64,000 nucleotides of DNA from Dermanyssus gallinae (GCA_003439945.1 QVRM01000443.1:18764-82763); one strand, 5' to 3'; positions 10,544 to 22,245 are shown, numbered from the stretch's first letter. Numbers and translations are program-made. The notes: generated by a model not told the origin, from the letters alone.

Positions 10544-10551
10544 CTTATATA
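10544..10551 (-). promoter_or_regulatory. TATA box of gene 2
   Basis: TATATAAG on the minus strand at the same spacing to the ATG as in gene 1. The region from here to about 11010 is almost identical to that of gene 1. Confidence 0.75.
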
Positions 10552-10645
10552 CCCTTCGCTTCCCTCACAGTTCCCATGAGTATCCTTTCCCAGCAGCCGG
10601 CATCGTCCGGGGCCCTGGAGCCCCGGCGACGGGCGGGTGGGGGGA

Positions 10646-10673
10646 AGCTGCGTCAAAGCTGGGCCCAGAACAT
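10646..10673 (-). promoter_or_regulatory. Conserved upstream block of gene 2
   Basis: Identical to the gene 1 block at 1556-1583, including CTGGGCCCAG. Confidence 0.45.
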
Positions 10674-11019
10674 CGCTGAACTTTTCCGGAACCCAATTCG
10701 CGCACACCTTCTGGCAACTCAACCTGTCGTGCACAATATCGTCCACACTGTTCTCACGCTGAACGCTATCATCACTACAGACATTCGCAATGTGACACGC
10801 CGATTACTTTTCTAGGCTTTTCATCTTATCGATGAGTTAGGCCGTGATTGTCTTGGGGCATAACCCCAACACAGCTGGCCTTTACGAAAACCGGCACCCC
10901 TCTTTCTCATTGACCTGTCGGACATACAGTCTTCCGGTATACGGTGGAATATATATATATATATATATATATACACGTATATATATTCCACCATCCGGCG
11001 ATGAATATCGGTCGGTGGA

Positions 11020-12980
11020 TTGCGACGGCTCCGCCGGCACGCCAATAAGATGTATCGGAGGCACAAAAAGATGAATTCTCCCGAGAGTAAACTTTTATAT
11101 CAAGGGAGCCGTAGGCGGTATCTTTGTGGCTTACGCGCCGCTAGAACTGCTTTTTACAGATCACGGTTCGATTCGTTGCGCAGCGACTCAAGAAATCTCT
11201 GGAACTTCATCAATAAAACATGTGGTAAACAAAACCGCTCAGTAGAACTGCCTCCCACTCTGACTGTATCTCCTAATCGGTCTGTTACTGAACCACAAGA
11301 AATTGCCGATGAGCTCAATCGGCACTTTGCAACTATTGGTTCGGTCACTGCCGCGCCTCTCTGCCTACAAGGCGATTTAGCGCCCATACTTGCAGATCTA
11401 TGGAACCACAAGGGCATTTCATTGAGTTTTCGCCCAGTGTCTAAGTCCGAAGTGTACTCACTCCTAATCAAACAAAAAGCGAGCTGGAGCTCTGGGGCTA
11501 TGGGAATACCCGGTAAACTTTTAAAGTTAGCGGCCCCTTTCATTGTCGGACCCCTGACAAAAATTGTGAATCTCTCCTTTACCTCTGGGATCTTCCCCAC
11601 ATGCCTTAAGGCCTTGTATGTAACTCCGCTCTATAAAAGAAAAGGCGATAAAACTCTATCGGGCAGCTACCGTCCTATAAGCCTGGTGGATTATGTGTCC
11701 AAAATACTAGAAAAAGCGGCTTTGTCAAATTTGAGCAACATTTGGAATCCATTCACTTTTTGTCGTCGCAGCAATTTGGCTTCCGCCATGGTCGTTCAAC
11801 GGAGCTGGCCCTCGCACATTTATGGCAGTCTGTCGTGGATTCAGTAGAATCGACAAAAATATGTCTCGGAATTTTCCTGGATGTAGCCGCTGCCTTCAAT
11901 TGTCTCAACCACGCATTCCTCCTACAAATGCTGCACGTATTAGGGTGTTCATCGGGTGCAATCGACTGGCTCCGCTCGTACCTAACCTCAAAAACTCAGG
12001 CAGTAAGAGTTGGTACAGTCGAATCTGCATGGAGACCGGTAGATATCGGTACCCCCCAGGGTTCAGTGCTTGGACCTCTGCTGTTCTCAATCCTCATCAA
12101 TTGTATCCTCTTGAATATCCAGAAAGAAAACTTGGGCAAGCCGATCGCTTTTGCTAATGACACAACGTTACTTTTTCGGCTCAACGCTTCCGAAATCAAT
12201 TCGGAGTTGCCTTACCTCCTCTCGCAAGTGGAAACAGTTATTTCAATCTTCAATAAATTTGGTCTTGCTGTTAATACCAGCTAGACCAACGTTATTTTAT
12301 TCCGAGCCCCCCAGCTAAGGATGCACCTTAACAGGAAATTCTATCTAGCAGGGAGTGAGTTGGTCTTTTCTGACACCGCAAAATGCCTCGGGCTTATACT
12401 ACATGAGTTCATGAGTTGGCGTGCCCATCTGGACTATATCAGGCCCAAATGCTATGCCATAATCTCAACGCTTTTTCGCATGCGGCTTATCGGAGTACCT
12501 ATAGATGGCCTTATAATGGTATACAAAACACTGTTTTTGCCAGTTCTCCTCTACGGTATCCTTATATGGGGTAGTGGGTTCGAGGTAGTTCTTCGTAGGG
12601 CTTGTATAATACAAAACGACGCTCTAAGAGCTGTATTTGGCAGGCGACGCAGAGACTCCGTCAGTGATCTCTATGGGGCACATAATCTCCTCACGATCGA
12701 TTCATTATATTTGCTGAAGGTTGCCGTGCTGGGCTTTAAAATTACTCAGAATATTATTCCCTACGATGTTTCTTTTCCTCTTGTTCCCTTGTTTCGTAAA
12801 ACCTCGAGGCGTGCCACAACATTCGTAGGGCCATTAGTTACTAAGAGATGTAGTCATCAAGCTCTTGCTTCTCGCTTGCCCGTGATATGGAGTAATATAC
12901 CACAGCGCATTCGCCGCATCACTTCCCTGAATTGTTTTACACGTGAGGTCCAGAAATGGTTACTCACTAGTGGGTGTTGA
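11020..12980 (+). pseudogene. LINE copy B: reverse transcriptase remnant
   Basis: Open blocks 11020-11847, 11742-12284 and 12321-12980. Fingers motifs continue in frame into GSYRPISLVDYVSKILE, which copy A has lost. The palm GTPQGSVLGPLLFS is present but the next motif reads AFANDTTLLF, with Asn for the first catalytic Asp. The thumb block is nearly identical to copy A. Confidence 0.8.
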
Positions 12981-13083
12981 CATGGCGGAGGAACACGTAC
13001 TATTTGTGTTGTGTTAGGATGTCTGATTCTGCAAGTCTGAACAAACTTATTTTGTGATTGTCCATGGCTGACAGCAAGATATC

Positions 13084-13085
<2 letters not shown>

Positions 13086-13160
<75 letters not shown>
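13086..13160. repeat. (TTA)n tail of LINE copy B
   Basis: About 75 bp of TTA repeats following the same 3' end as copy A. This tract is uninterrupted; the RLE fragment found in copy A is absent. Confidence 0.9.
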
Positions 13161-13163
<3 letters not shown>

Positions 13164-13164
13164 A

Positions 13165-13915
13165 TTTTATAATTTTTTAAATGAGAACTAAAGCATTGTA
13201 TAATGCAGTTCCTTTAATAAACCACGATTTGAATATACGCAATTATGGGCCCGATCTATATCCTCATACGTGACAGGTTGGTCCATAACTGCATCTTTAT
13301 TAAAAACGGCGACCATTGCGTCAGGGACCCAATCATACTGAGAACCGGTGTCGCCCAAGAAGACTCTGTACACTTATTTCTCTAAATCCTATACGTGGCA
13401 GGTCCGGTGGAAGTTCTACGAAAAATAAAAGCACCACATGCGTCTTATGCAGATGACCTTTTTACAAAATCCCGCGACCACTTACAGTTATATCTTGTGC
13501 AAATTGGATCTTAGAATGCGAACAGGAGCTAGATTCTCGGCAGGCTTTCTGTGCAGAGATTTCCACCCGCGAGTATTCAATAAGAGAATGCACTTTTCAT
13601 TTCAACACTTTCTGCAGGTGGATCTAGATTCCTTGCCGTTATATGAAGAGAACGAGCTAGGAAAAAGTTTAAGTGACATAAAAGGTTGCGTAGCTATAAT
13701 TGGATTGACTTTTTTGCTCTTCGTGGGTCTTATAGTCGGCTATAGGATGAATAATTATTTCTGCAGCAAACGTCAGATCTAGCGTTAAGTTGTATCTGTC
13801 GTGAGCGTTAGTGGTGTGGTCGTGATTATTAGTGGAACGCGTACCCGGTCTAGTTTTTTGAGGGAATCCTCGTATTTTAACCATGTCTGCTGGCTTGGCT
13901 TAAGAGGTACAATGC
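13165..13915. repeat. Array spacer, copy B, with RT fragment
   Basis: Nearly identical to 8430-9180. It carries the same decayed RT motifs (about 13200-13530). No other gene is recognised. An open frame at 13438-13782 ends in a hydrophobic stretch but is out of frame with the RT motifs and has no support. Confidence 0.8.
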
Positions 13916-14255
13916 CAAGAGATGCGTTCTGTAATTGAAAGTCTTTACAGGTTTTTATTTTTTATTTTTCTTATGAATATTTTTTTTAAAATTAATTTTT
14001 TTAAGTAAAACACTTCATTGACGGAACAACGAAGGTGATTACCGACAACCTTAACATAAAGAGTGAAGAGTTCAAACCGGGCGCGACGCACACCCGTTCT
14101 CGAAACAGTCGTTCTTAATATAATTGTAAATTTGGACTAATCACAAAACTTGTGCTGTACACTGTAAGTACTCTCATAGTGCAGTAGTAGTCGTAAAACC
14201 AAATTTCTAATTAACAAGTGACGACAAATTGAGACATTATTCTTAAATAGGTGGC

Positions 14256-14261
14256 TTTATT
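14256..14261 (-). terminator. Polyadenylation signal of gene 3
   Basis: AATAAA on the minus strand, 39 bases beyond the stop of gene 3. Confidence 0.7.
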
Positions 14262-14299
14262 ATACATGTGTACATTTTTGAAAGAACAAACAAAAATGC

Positions 14300-15273
14300 T
14301 TAATATCCATGGCCATATCCGTGTCCGTAACCATGGCCGTAGGCAGCAACGGGTGCGACGGCGGCAACCTTGGCGACGGGCGCGGCGTACGCAGCGTGGC
14401 CATATCCGTGACCGTATCCGTGGCCGTAAGCGGCAACGGGGGCGGCCGCCACCTTAGTAACGTGGCCGTATCCGTGGCCGTAAGCGGCAACGGGGGCGGC
14501 CGCCACCTTAGCAACGTGGCCGTATCCGTATCCATGTCCGTAGGCGGGCGCGGCGTGGCCATATCCATAACCGTGGCCGTAAGCGGGAGCGGCAACGGCG
14601 AGCTTAGCAACGGGGGCGGCGGCAACGTGCTTGGTCACGGTCGAGTACGACGACACAACGGGGGCGGCAGCCACCTTCGCTACGGCACCGTGTCCGTATC
14701 CGTAGCCGTGGCCATGGCCGTAGGCGGCCACGGGCGCAGCGACGGCGTGGCCGTACGCAGGGGCGGCAACAGCGGCGTGACCATAGACGGGAGCGGCGGC
14801 AGCAAGTCCGTATCCGTGCCCGTATCCGTGTCTATGTCCGTATCCGTGTCCATGTCCGTATCCGTGTCCGTAGCCGGTGGCGTGGACTCCCGCAACGGCG
14901 GCGACGGCGACGAGGGCGACCTTCTGTAATTAATAATTAAAAGAAAACGAAGAAGAAAAAGGAGCAGAATTAGATGATGAACAAAGACAATTATGCAAAC
15001 AGGTAATTGTCTCTCTGCGTCTTCGAAGACTGTCCAACACCAGCGACATCTAGACACCTGCGGTTGCTCAAGATCGAATCGACAAACGCCACAGCAAGCA
15101 CGTTTTTTAGAACGAGACAAACCAGCTTCAGGCTCAGTTTGGTCTAGGCACGGCAGGGCGCCTATCGCAGTAAGTGGCAAAATAAACTAAAAGTAGCTAG
15201 TACATAGCACACAAAGTTGTTATAGCAAAAAGCACGAGTAGCGGTAGTCCGGCGTGCCACTTACAGCGAACAT
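14300..15273 (-). CDS. Secreted Gly-Tyr-His/Ala-Pro repeat cuticle-like protein, copy 3
   Basis: Exon 1 codes MFA at 15265-15273. Exon 2 is 14300-14923, in phase 0. The product is 210 residues, the longest of the family. Relative to copy 2 it has an extra 18-residue module (54 bases, tandem at about 14409-14516) carrying KVAAAPVAAYGHGYGH, and a longer N-terminal GYGH run that includes one HRH variant. Signal peptide, SSYSTVTKHV core and C-terminal GYGHGY are kept. Frame, splice sites, TATA box and poly(A) signal are intact. The cuticle role is inferred from composition and secretion. Confidence 0.82.
14924..15264 (-). other. Intron of gene 3
   Basis: 341-base GT-AG intron, aligned without length change to those of genes 1 and 2. 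Confidence 0.75.
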
Positions 15274-15345
15274 ATTTGCAGTTGATTTGGGTGTTGTGTC
15301 AGGGTGTGCAACGGTGAACTGTGTTATCGTGTTGGTTGCCGCCGT

Positions 15346-15353
15346 CTTATATA
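15346..15353 (-). promoter_or_regulatory. TATA box of gene 3
   Basis: TATATAAG on the minus strand, spaced as in the other copies. Confidence 0.75.
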
Positions 15354-15436
15354 CCCTTCGCTTCCCTCGCAGTTCCCATGTGTATCCTTTCCCAGCAGCC
15401 GGCCTCGTCTGGGGCCCTGGAGCCCCGGCAACGGCC

Positions 15437-15481
15437 GGGGGGGGGGGGGGCAAAGCTGCGTCAAAGCTGGGCCCAGAACAT
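15437..15481 (-). promoter_or_regulatory. G-run and conserved upstream block of gene 3
   Basis: The conserved block with CTGGGCCCAG is at 15454-15481. Immediately beside it is a run of 14 G (15437-15450), longer than in the other copies. Beyond it the flank carries a deletion relative to genes 1 and 2. Confidence 0.45.
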
Positions 15482-15734
15482 CGCTGAACTTCTCCGGAAC
15501 CCAATTCGCGCACACACTGCTGAACAGTGCCATCACTACTGACATTCGCATTGTGACACGCCGATTACTTTTTTAGGCTTTTCATCTTATCGATGAGTTA
15601 GGCCGTAATTACCGTGTTCGCCTAGCCTGGCCTTAGAGCATAACTCTAACACACCCGGCCTTTACGAAACCGGCACTCCTCTATCTGTATGACTTGTCGG
15701 ACATACAGTCTTGCCGTATACTGTGGAATATAAA

Positions 15735-15766
15735 TACATATTTATATATATATATATATATATATA
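15735..15766. repeat. (TA)n microsatellite upstream of gene 3
   Basis: Short (TA)n with TAAATA variants, homologous to the tract at 1859-1946 and followed by the same flanking sequence. Confidence 0.85.
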
Positions 15767-16051
15767 TTCCACCATCCGGCGATGAATATCGGTCAGTTAA
15801 ACGCCATTCGTAGTCATAACTCTGATAACACGTTGCTGTTCCTCAAAAGCTAAAATTGTTTAAAAATGCCATGATGTGCTCACACGCACTGTCGCATCAA
15901 TTAAATGGGGCACACAACTGCCTGCTTCTTACGGCCGTACGCTCCATTCGCGTCCTTTTGTGACGTTCCCAAAGCGACATATTGCAATGTCGCATTTCAA
16001 CCGGTTTGACTGCTAACACGATGTGCACTTTTTAAGTAAATAACCCCCATC

Positions 16052-16136
16052 GATAGATTGATTTATTATTTGCTTAACATGTATACCTAAATACACCCCC
16101 TTTGATATTAGGGGCCCTTTGAGGAGCAGCATAAAC
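16052..16136 (-). repeat. Dispersed repeat, LINE 3' tail-like
   Basis: Aligns with 30832-30920. On the minus strand it ends in AATAAATCAATC, a tail type common to arthropod LINEs. It lies in the 1.9-kb block (about 15881-17785) that interrupts the duplicated flank of gene 3. Confidence 0.5.
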
Positions 16137-16269
16137 GGACATGTTCTCTACTTAGCGCACTTCTGAGGGCTAACTAGATAATTCTCGATAATGGTGTGTG
16201 CGAGCATGACATGTTTGATGAGACTTTGTTATTCAAAATGTTGCTTAGCGATCTACCACGAATCGTGAA

Positions 16270-16560
16270 AAGTGGCAGCCAACAGTCATGATCCTGATCT
16301 ACGCAGATGACCTGGTAATAATCAGCAGAATCCGTACTGACATACAGGCTGCGCTTTGCAATTTGATGAGTACTTCTCGCAGAAGAGCCTCAAAGAAAAC
16401 GTGTCAAAAACAACGGCTATTAATGCAGTTCGTAGAAAACCTTTGCTATATCGGGGTGGTGTTCTCATTTCAAGGTACAACTTGTTACAACACGTAACTG
16501 ATCGTTGTAAAAAAAAGCTTTTTGCGGCAGTTGATATCTGAATCCTAGGGCAGCTGTCCG
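16270..16560 (+). pseudogene. Decayed RT fragment (YADD block)
   Basis: Contains LIYADDLVIIS followed, after a frameshift, by DEYFSQKSLKENVSKT, the usual region between the catalytic motif and the thumb. About 95 codons remain, with at least one frameshift. Part of a LINE; clade not determined. Confidence 0.65.
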
Positions 16561-16784
16561 TTATATGACCATGACATTATTTGTGGTCAAAGTTGCATTT
16601 GTAGCTACCTACGGCATTCAAGTAACGTGGAAACTTTATAACACTACTAAGGCGAGTACTTGACCTTTTGTCGAATTCGCGCAACAGACGCTTCGGTACG
16701 AGTGTTTTCAAAAATGCCTCTAATCGCCAGAAAATTTTAGTTTTATCACCAGCTATGACCTACTAGGTTTAAAGAAATCTCTAC

Positions 16785-16979
16785 GTGTATGTTGCCATCT
16801 CGCCAGTACTCGTTACAGTAATCACGGATTTCATCATCTATTATGCCGGTCTGTTGGGTTTTGTGAACCCAGAGGGGGATTGCAAATGCCGTCGTTGTAG
16901 CGGCCTATGGCCTCTGTATTACCTCACCGGCTGTACAGAACCCGTGTCGTTCTCTCAGCTCGAGCGAGAATACTCATAA
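16785..16979 (+). pseudogene. Cys-rich C-terminal remnant of a LINE
   Basis: The open stretch includes GDCKCRRCSGLWPLYYLTGC, a Cys pattern resembling CTCRHC...YYILYC at 27590-27640 in another LINE relic. It is probably the zinc-finger tail of the same element as the RT fragment at 16270-16560. The assignment rests on this one pattern. Confidence 0.4.
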
Positions 16980-17231
16980 ACCGTTTTTACCATGTATGTT
17001 ATACATAATATGCTCATATTTCCATACCCAAATCGGGTGCATAATAGTAAATGAATAAACATTGTCTCAAAGATGTACTGAATCGTAATAAAGAATACCT
17101 ATTTGTGTGCTTTGCGGACTTTTGTTACTGCATATATGACTGGGACTGGCATCTTTGCCATGTGTTGCAAACATACTAAGTTCATATTTACCTAAACAGA
17201 ATGTGTTTTTAATAAATAATTAAACCTTGAG

Positions 17232-17340
17232 ATATTGAGATCTCTGGGGTTTCCTCAACAGTTCCTGTGGCAGCATGGCTGCTGACTCTCAGCAGTTTAT
17301 GGTATCATCTATTCTCAATGAGCATCACTCAGAGAAATAT
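17232..17340 (-). repeat. SINE-like repeat D, 3' part
   Basis: The reverse complement matches about 58130-58240 and part of 48421-48500. Shared landmarks are GTGGCAGCATGGC, TGACTCTCA and CAATGAGCAT. It is followed by (TA)n at about 17348-17392. The copy at 58 kb has an upstream GGTTCGATCC B-box-like sequence, so the family may be tRNA-derived. Confidence 0.55.
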
Positions 17341-17343
17341 TCA

Positions 17344-17347
<4 letters not shown>

Positions 17348-17383
<36 letters not shown>

Positions 17384-17392
17384 TATGCATTG
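17348..17392. repeat. (TA)n microsatellite
   Basis: TA repeat with a CATATATATGC end, adjoining the SINE-like repeat D. Confidence 0.85.
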
Positions 17393-17789
17393 TAAATGTT
17401 TGGGACTGGTGCGATAAAAGAAAAATTCATGAATTTAATTGTTTATCGTCGCTATCCATCGTTGCAAAGTTACACACTTGTTAGTGTCGCAGAATCACGG
17501 GAATATATCACAGCAGTCCTGCTTTTGGAAGTGTTTTCTACACGAGCGTTACATGCTTGTCTTAAACAGAATAAGAAGCACGACTTTGCATTACGGATTT
17601 TAGAAACAGGAAATATTATAGCCTGCAAGTGGCCTAAATGAGTTAACTTTTTGTTCTAAAAACTGCATTACGCGAAGCATTTACTGTATCGATACCAGAT
17701 AATTGCTTTCTGTAAGTTGGCCGAGTAGATGGCGCTTCCGAAAGGCGCACCGAAAGATCTGATCTGAAGCTTATTTATATGTTTATTAT

Positions 17790-18966
17790 GCCGCACCAGG
17801 TGCCGCAGTGTAACAAATGCTGCATTTAAAGAGAGCGTGTACCACTATCGTTGGATGAACACCACCCGTCACGCAGGGTCTACATTGTTCAAAACGGAAC
17901 CATGTAGGGTGCCCACTGAGCGCAAAGCCAGCAGAACCCAGCCTTAGGTATCGTTGTAGGCAATCCTGCACCCCACGCTTCTCTTTGTGTCTTTGCTAGT
18001 GTATGAAACTAGATTTTGCGTTCGTAAAAGTCAACCAGTTTTGCATCTGCATCTTTGGTTCTTGCTTCACGATTGTTGTGCATAGGCGTTACCCGGGCAG
18101 TATTTGTGGTGTTATAATGGCTTCGCACGCATGTTTCTCTACCAACTCATTCATCTGCACTTATGCATGCTACTTTGCTCCAAAGCTCAGCCAGCTCATT
18201 TGACCAACCTTGCTGAATTTTCAGACATGATTAGGAATGTCTATATTCTACTTAACGGGCACCTGGAAGGTAGGCTTATAATTTCTTACTTACAAAACAC
18301 CCTTATATTGCTGCTTTTGCATATGTAAGCACTAGTGCCGCTTTCGAAAGGATAAGCCATTGGAGATCTTTGTATTTCAAATTTACTCAAATACCGAAGG
18401 TTTTGCGCATGCAGTTGATGCTGAATGCGCTAGCCTCCAGACAATATTCTGCTTGTTCAAGTAATGTTTGTTAGATAATTCTTTAAGTCTAACAACTCGA
18501 TGTCGAGACATTTCGATGTCCGTTCTATTAAGTAAGGACCGCCCCTTTATCTCGTATGGGACCGGTGTGCCCAAGTCTTTGTTTAAGAAAACCGCTATCA
18601 CAGCCTTCATTAAGTTAAATATTAGATTGATTGATAGATTTATTTCCACCACAAAGTGGCAGTCTGTGTGGCTCTGGCGGAGCAAGATGACTTTCAGTTG
18701 ATCGGAAAGTCCCCTAGACTCACGTGCGTTTGCTCCGGCAATAGACGTAAGGACATCCCGAAACTGACTACAAAGCTAAAGTGCCCAGCCTGCGCGGTGC
18801 AGCAAGTACGGCTATGGCTATCGACGAAGACAACAACGCCTGCACTTAACAACAAACCTTTTTCTACGAAAAAGCCACTTACATAGCAATCAGGGTCCAA
18901 CGAGAACTAACGGCCAACTGGCTTCTCAGCGAGCGCCTGTCTCCGATCACTACCTGCACTATAGTA
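17790..18966. repeat. Duplicated upstream segment, copy at gene 3
   Basis: Collinear with 2223-3469. It includes about 25 bases near 18520-18550 that are missing from the other copy. No gene is recognised in it. Confidence 0.7.
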
Positions 18967-19983
18967 ACCGTTCACCACCTGCACTTGCGTGGGTTCGGTT
19001 GATTCCGGTCCGCATGTTGGGTTCCTGTGATCCTGCTTCTGGGAGGCTGATGTGGGCTATGTCAACGAGCTGGGGCTCCCCTTTGTTGACTGACCATGTC
19101 GATCGGGTGTCCGCACTGAGCTCGGCGTCCACATTTAGGTGTCATATGCTCTAGTAGTTTGAGTAGCTATTTCGCAATGGTTTTGCTGTTTCTCGTGTGT
19201 TCGATCGCAGTTGTGATCCAGGGGAAATTTGCCTTGTGTTCGAACGGAATGTATATGTAACGCATTACAAAAAGATGACATACTTCGAAGGTGCGCTCGG
19301 GTTCTTTGCTTAGTCATTCCGCGGTGTCAATAGGGTTTGCTCTTAAAAAAGACCCTCTAATAAATATGCAACGTTTCCGAACGTAATCGGCACCTGCACA
19401 ACATTTGAAAAATTAGAAATCTTCTCGGTTCATTTGAATGAATTGCACGATATGTATTTTCGCGGTATCACACACATACACACCGGGGACCTGTCGTGGT
19501 CGGTTAGATAAGGATTTATTCAGGTTTCATATTTTAGCTACGTAAACGTGTTTTTTTACACGGAGATTACCTATTTCAGGTCTAGTTCAGTTTCCCTTGT
19601 AGCTTGCTTCCTTGGACGAGCAGAGCTAGATTAGTGCTCCGAGAGCGATAATTTTGCCAGTGGATTCCAAACAGCCATGTATCCCATTATATTGGGCGTA
19701 CATAGTGTTATATACACTGGTAGGTTTATCAGCTCTAGCATTCAAACTATCTGCGTATGAAATTAAAAATTAATGATATCTATAATGCTGCTGATGATCT
19801 CAACGTTATTTTTGATGATGGCGATGAATCGGTTTATTTTGGCGGTGACTTAAATCGTCGGGTAATCGTTTATATTGCACTAAATGAATACATTATTTTC
19901 GAACACTGAAGTGTTGGTCGTTTTATTGGTTTTCTAGTGAGCCATATTGGCATTATACGCTGCGGCGGCCAGCTCTAACGGTT
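18967..19983. other. No recognised content
   Basis: About 1 kb of unique-looking DNA with short, unrelated reading frames only. I see no gene, RNA or repeat here. Confidence 0.5.
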
Positions 19984-20070
19984 GTGTACTTCTTACGGAA
20001 CCTTGGGCTTCGGCTCCACTTTGATGGAATCACCTTCACTGTGCACACTAACAAAACTGTGTGGGCAGCT
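19984..20070 (+). pseudogene. Short LINE fragment (RT thumb-like)
   Basis: Reads FLRNLGLRLHFDGITFT, closely resembling FPYLGLRLHYTGTTST in the minus-strand RT remnant at 31871-32221. Only this short block is recognisable. A run of C (20071-20079) follows. Confidence 0.4.
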
Positions 20071-22060
20071 TGCCCCCCCCCCCTTCCCCCTGCTTGTCCT
20101 TGTGAAGAGGTAGGGCATCTCCGGCGACTGTCAATATTTTTGTCTCGACAACAATTAGGTCTTCCCTCTAAAGGTAGTTGTGAGTCTGATGTACGGTCTC
20201 GGTGTATCGGACAGAATAAGGCAACACTTCACTCGAGCAAAGTTTAGATCGCCCAAAAGCTGTTTTGTAATGCAGACAAAGCGAGTATGTTGCTTACCAA
20301 AGCGGGCAGGGAACCAGTAGACAAATGAGCTCTCATAATGCTATGTACACTCAATGTGAACAAAACAAATAATTGCAGCTTTAGTGGCTTCATGTTACTT
20401 GTTGCAGTTGCTTCTCTTTGTCGTGGCCATTGCAGTGTGAGAGGCCATTCGCGGCGCGCATTGCTCCAGCCATGTTAACAGTCTGTGAGCCTTCAACTCT
20501 CCGTTATCGTTAATTAGTTTATTCGTTAGCAAGTTAGCAGTTGCCTCCGCCGACGATGCATCCTAGTCTCTGAAGTCTCTCTCCATGCCGTCCAGCTTCA
20601 TCGACAGATCGACCTCGTGTTCTCAATGGTGTCAACGAGATGTAGCCCGTGGCAACAATGCAAGTTAGGTTCTATCGGTGTTTTTTTTGTCGTTTCCCGC
20701 CTAGCATGAGGTCAATTGCCATCGCACTTACAATCACATTGGTGGTGAGTGCTTTCAGTGTGGGATTCGACTGCTTGGAAGGAAAATAGCAAAGAACACC
20801 TGCCCTTCAATAGAGTATGTACATGATACAAAGAATTTAAACCAGTCGACTAGATCTTATTTGCTGTATGCGAACTTGCCGAAACCCCTTCCACAGACTT
20901 AGATTAGCTCTTCCTGTGTTAAACGCGATATCCACTTGACTTGTTGACCAAACAGACTATTGACACAGGCACATGTCACCTGTATCTATAACGGCATTCA
21001 ATCCAGACAGCATTTCGCATGTATAGTATCAAAGGCCTAGGCATCGATCAACCAGCTTCAGTAAATAATGAATGCGTTTAATGCATGCGCTTTTAATTTT
21101 TAATTAATAATGTAATTGGCAAACAAACCGTTAAGCAATTGCCATACGTTCACGCTAGTGCAGCCAGATCATACAGCGAGGACGAGCGATAAACGCGGTT
21201 TGTTGAATTTTCGAAATTGTAAATTGTAGTTGTCTTAATTTTTAAATGTTAAAAAGCGGGTATTCCTTTATTCCCTTTGCCACAATAAAAGGCAAATTTG
21301 CTTCTTATGAGCAGAACAATCCTAAAGGTTTGAACCTTACAGTTAAAACACTAATTGTGCAAATTTGATCTGTAGATTTATCCTCCTTCCGTGATGGCCT
21401 CGCAACGATTTAAATTATGTAATATACTAAATGCATCTAGGTAGTACTAGTTACTATCAGGCATAAAAATAAGATACATCTCACAGAAGCTCAATTAGCG
21501 CGTTGGACTACACCTAAAACGAAAAGGGTCACCTTGAAGCCGACAAAGTTTGCCCAGCTGCATATTTACTGTAACGTTTGGAATCCCACACACAAGGTTG
21601 AGGCTAATACAAGGAGTTACTTAATCAGCAATAGCCCGGTAGTGATGATACTATTAAGCTATATCCGGTATTCTCAATCAAATTCAGAAAAAAGTTTATC
21701 AAAACGTACATACTTCATATGAGTTTTCCAGTATTTGTCAGTATTACTGTTTTCAAGGCTTCTTGTTAGAAACGTTTACTAAATTTATAATTGAAAGCTC
21801 TGACCTATAGCACACCTTTAGAATCTACCCTGTCCATTCCAAGAGCAAATTGTCACAAATTATTTTGTGGCAACATAAATTATGTGTAGGATTCGAGTTA
21901 TACACGTGTTATTCTGCGGAGTATAAAAAAACATAAATCCAAACTTAGATATGGTTATGGTTGGTTGACAGATAAAACATTCTTCAAGCCGGCTGCAGAA
22001 CCGACATCATCTAGGTGGGGACAAACACGTTTAGTTTCGTAACTGTTTTCACACGTTTTT
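20071..22060. other. Non-coding interval before gene 4
   Basis: No gene recognised. Bases about 21117-21190 resemble the first 75 bases of the window, marking the outer edge of the duplicated unit. The 21190-22060 stretch has no counterpart in the other copies and is AT-rich. Confidence 0.45.
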
Positions 22061-22245
22061 ATTTTCACTTTGATTAGCTATAAAACAAATGATAATGATC
22101 AAGTAACAAACTTCATTGACGGAACAACGCAAGTCATAACCGAGAACCCTTGCACAAATACTCTTATAGTGCAGTAGTAGTTATATAAAATCGTGAATGA
22201 AAAAAAGTGACGACAAAATATAGCTTTCTAGTTTAAATAGGTAGT

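Larger units (their letters stand above)
11018..13160 (+). mobile_element. CR1/Jockey-like LINE, copy B (truncated duplicate of copy A)
   Basis: Begins abruptly at the base matching about 5052 of copy A and continues collinearly through the RT to the (TTA)n tail. It has no endonuclease domain. It keeps the frame through the region near 11640 where copy A has lost a base. It shares the later frameshift (about 11725) and the in-frame TAG at 12282-12284. The catalytic FADD has become FAND (about 12150), so it could not encode active RT. The left edge is a junction with gene-2 flank, not a natural LINE 5' end. Confidence 0.85.

Noticed and set aside
11018..13160. LINE copy B as an independent, 5'-truncated insertion
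   Set aside because: Its 3' flank is the same as that of copy A over about 750 bases, and it shares the same frameshift and stop, so it was duplicated together with the spacer.
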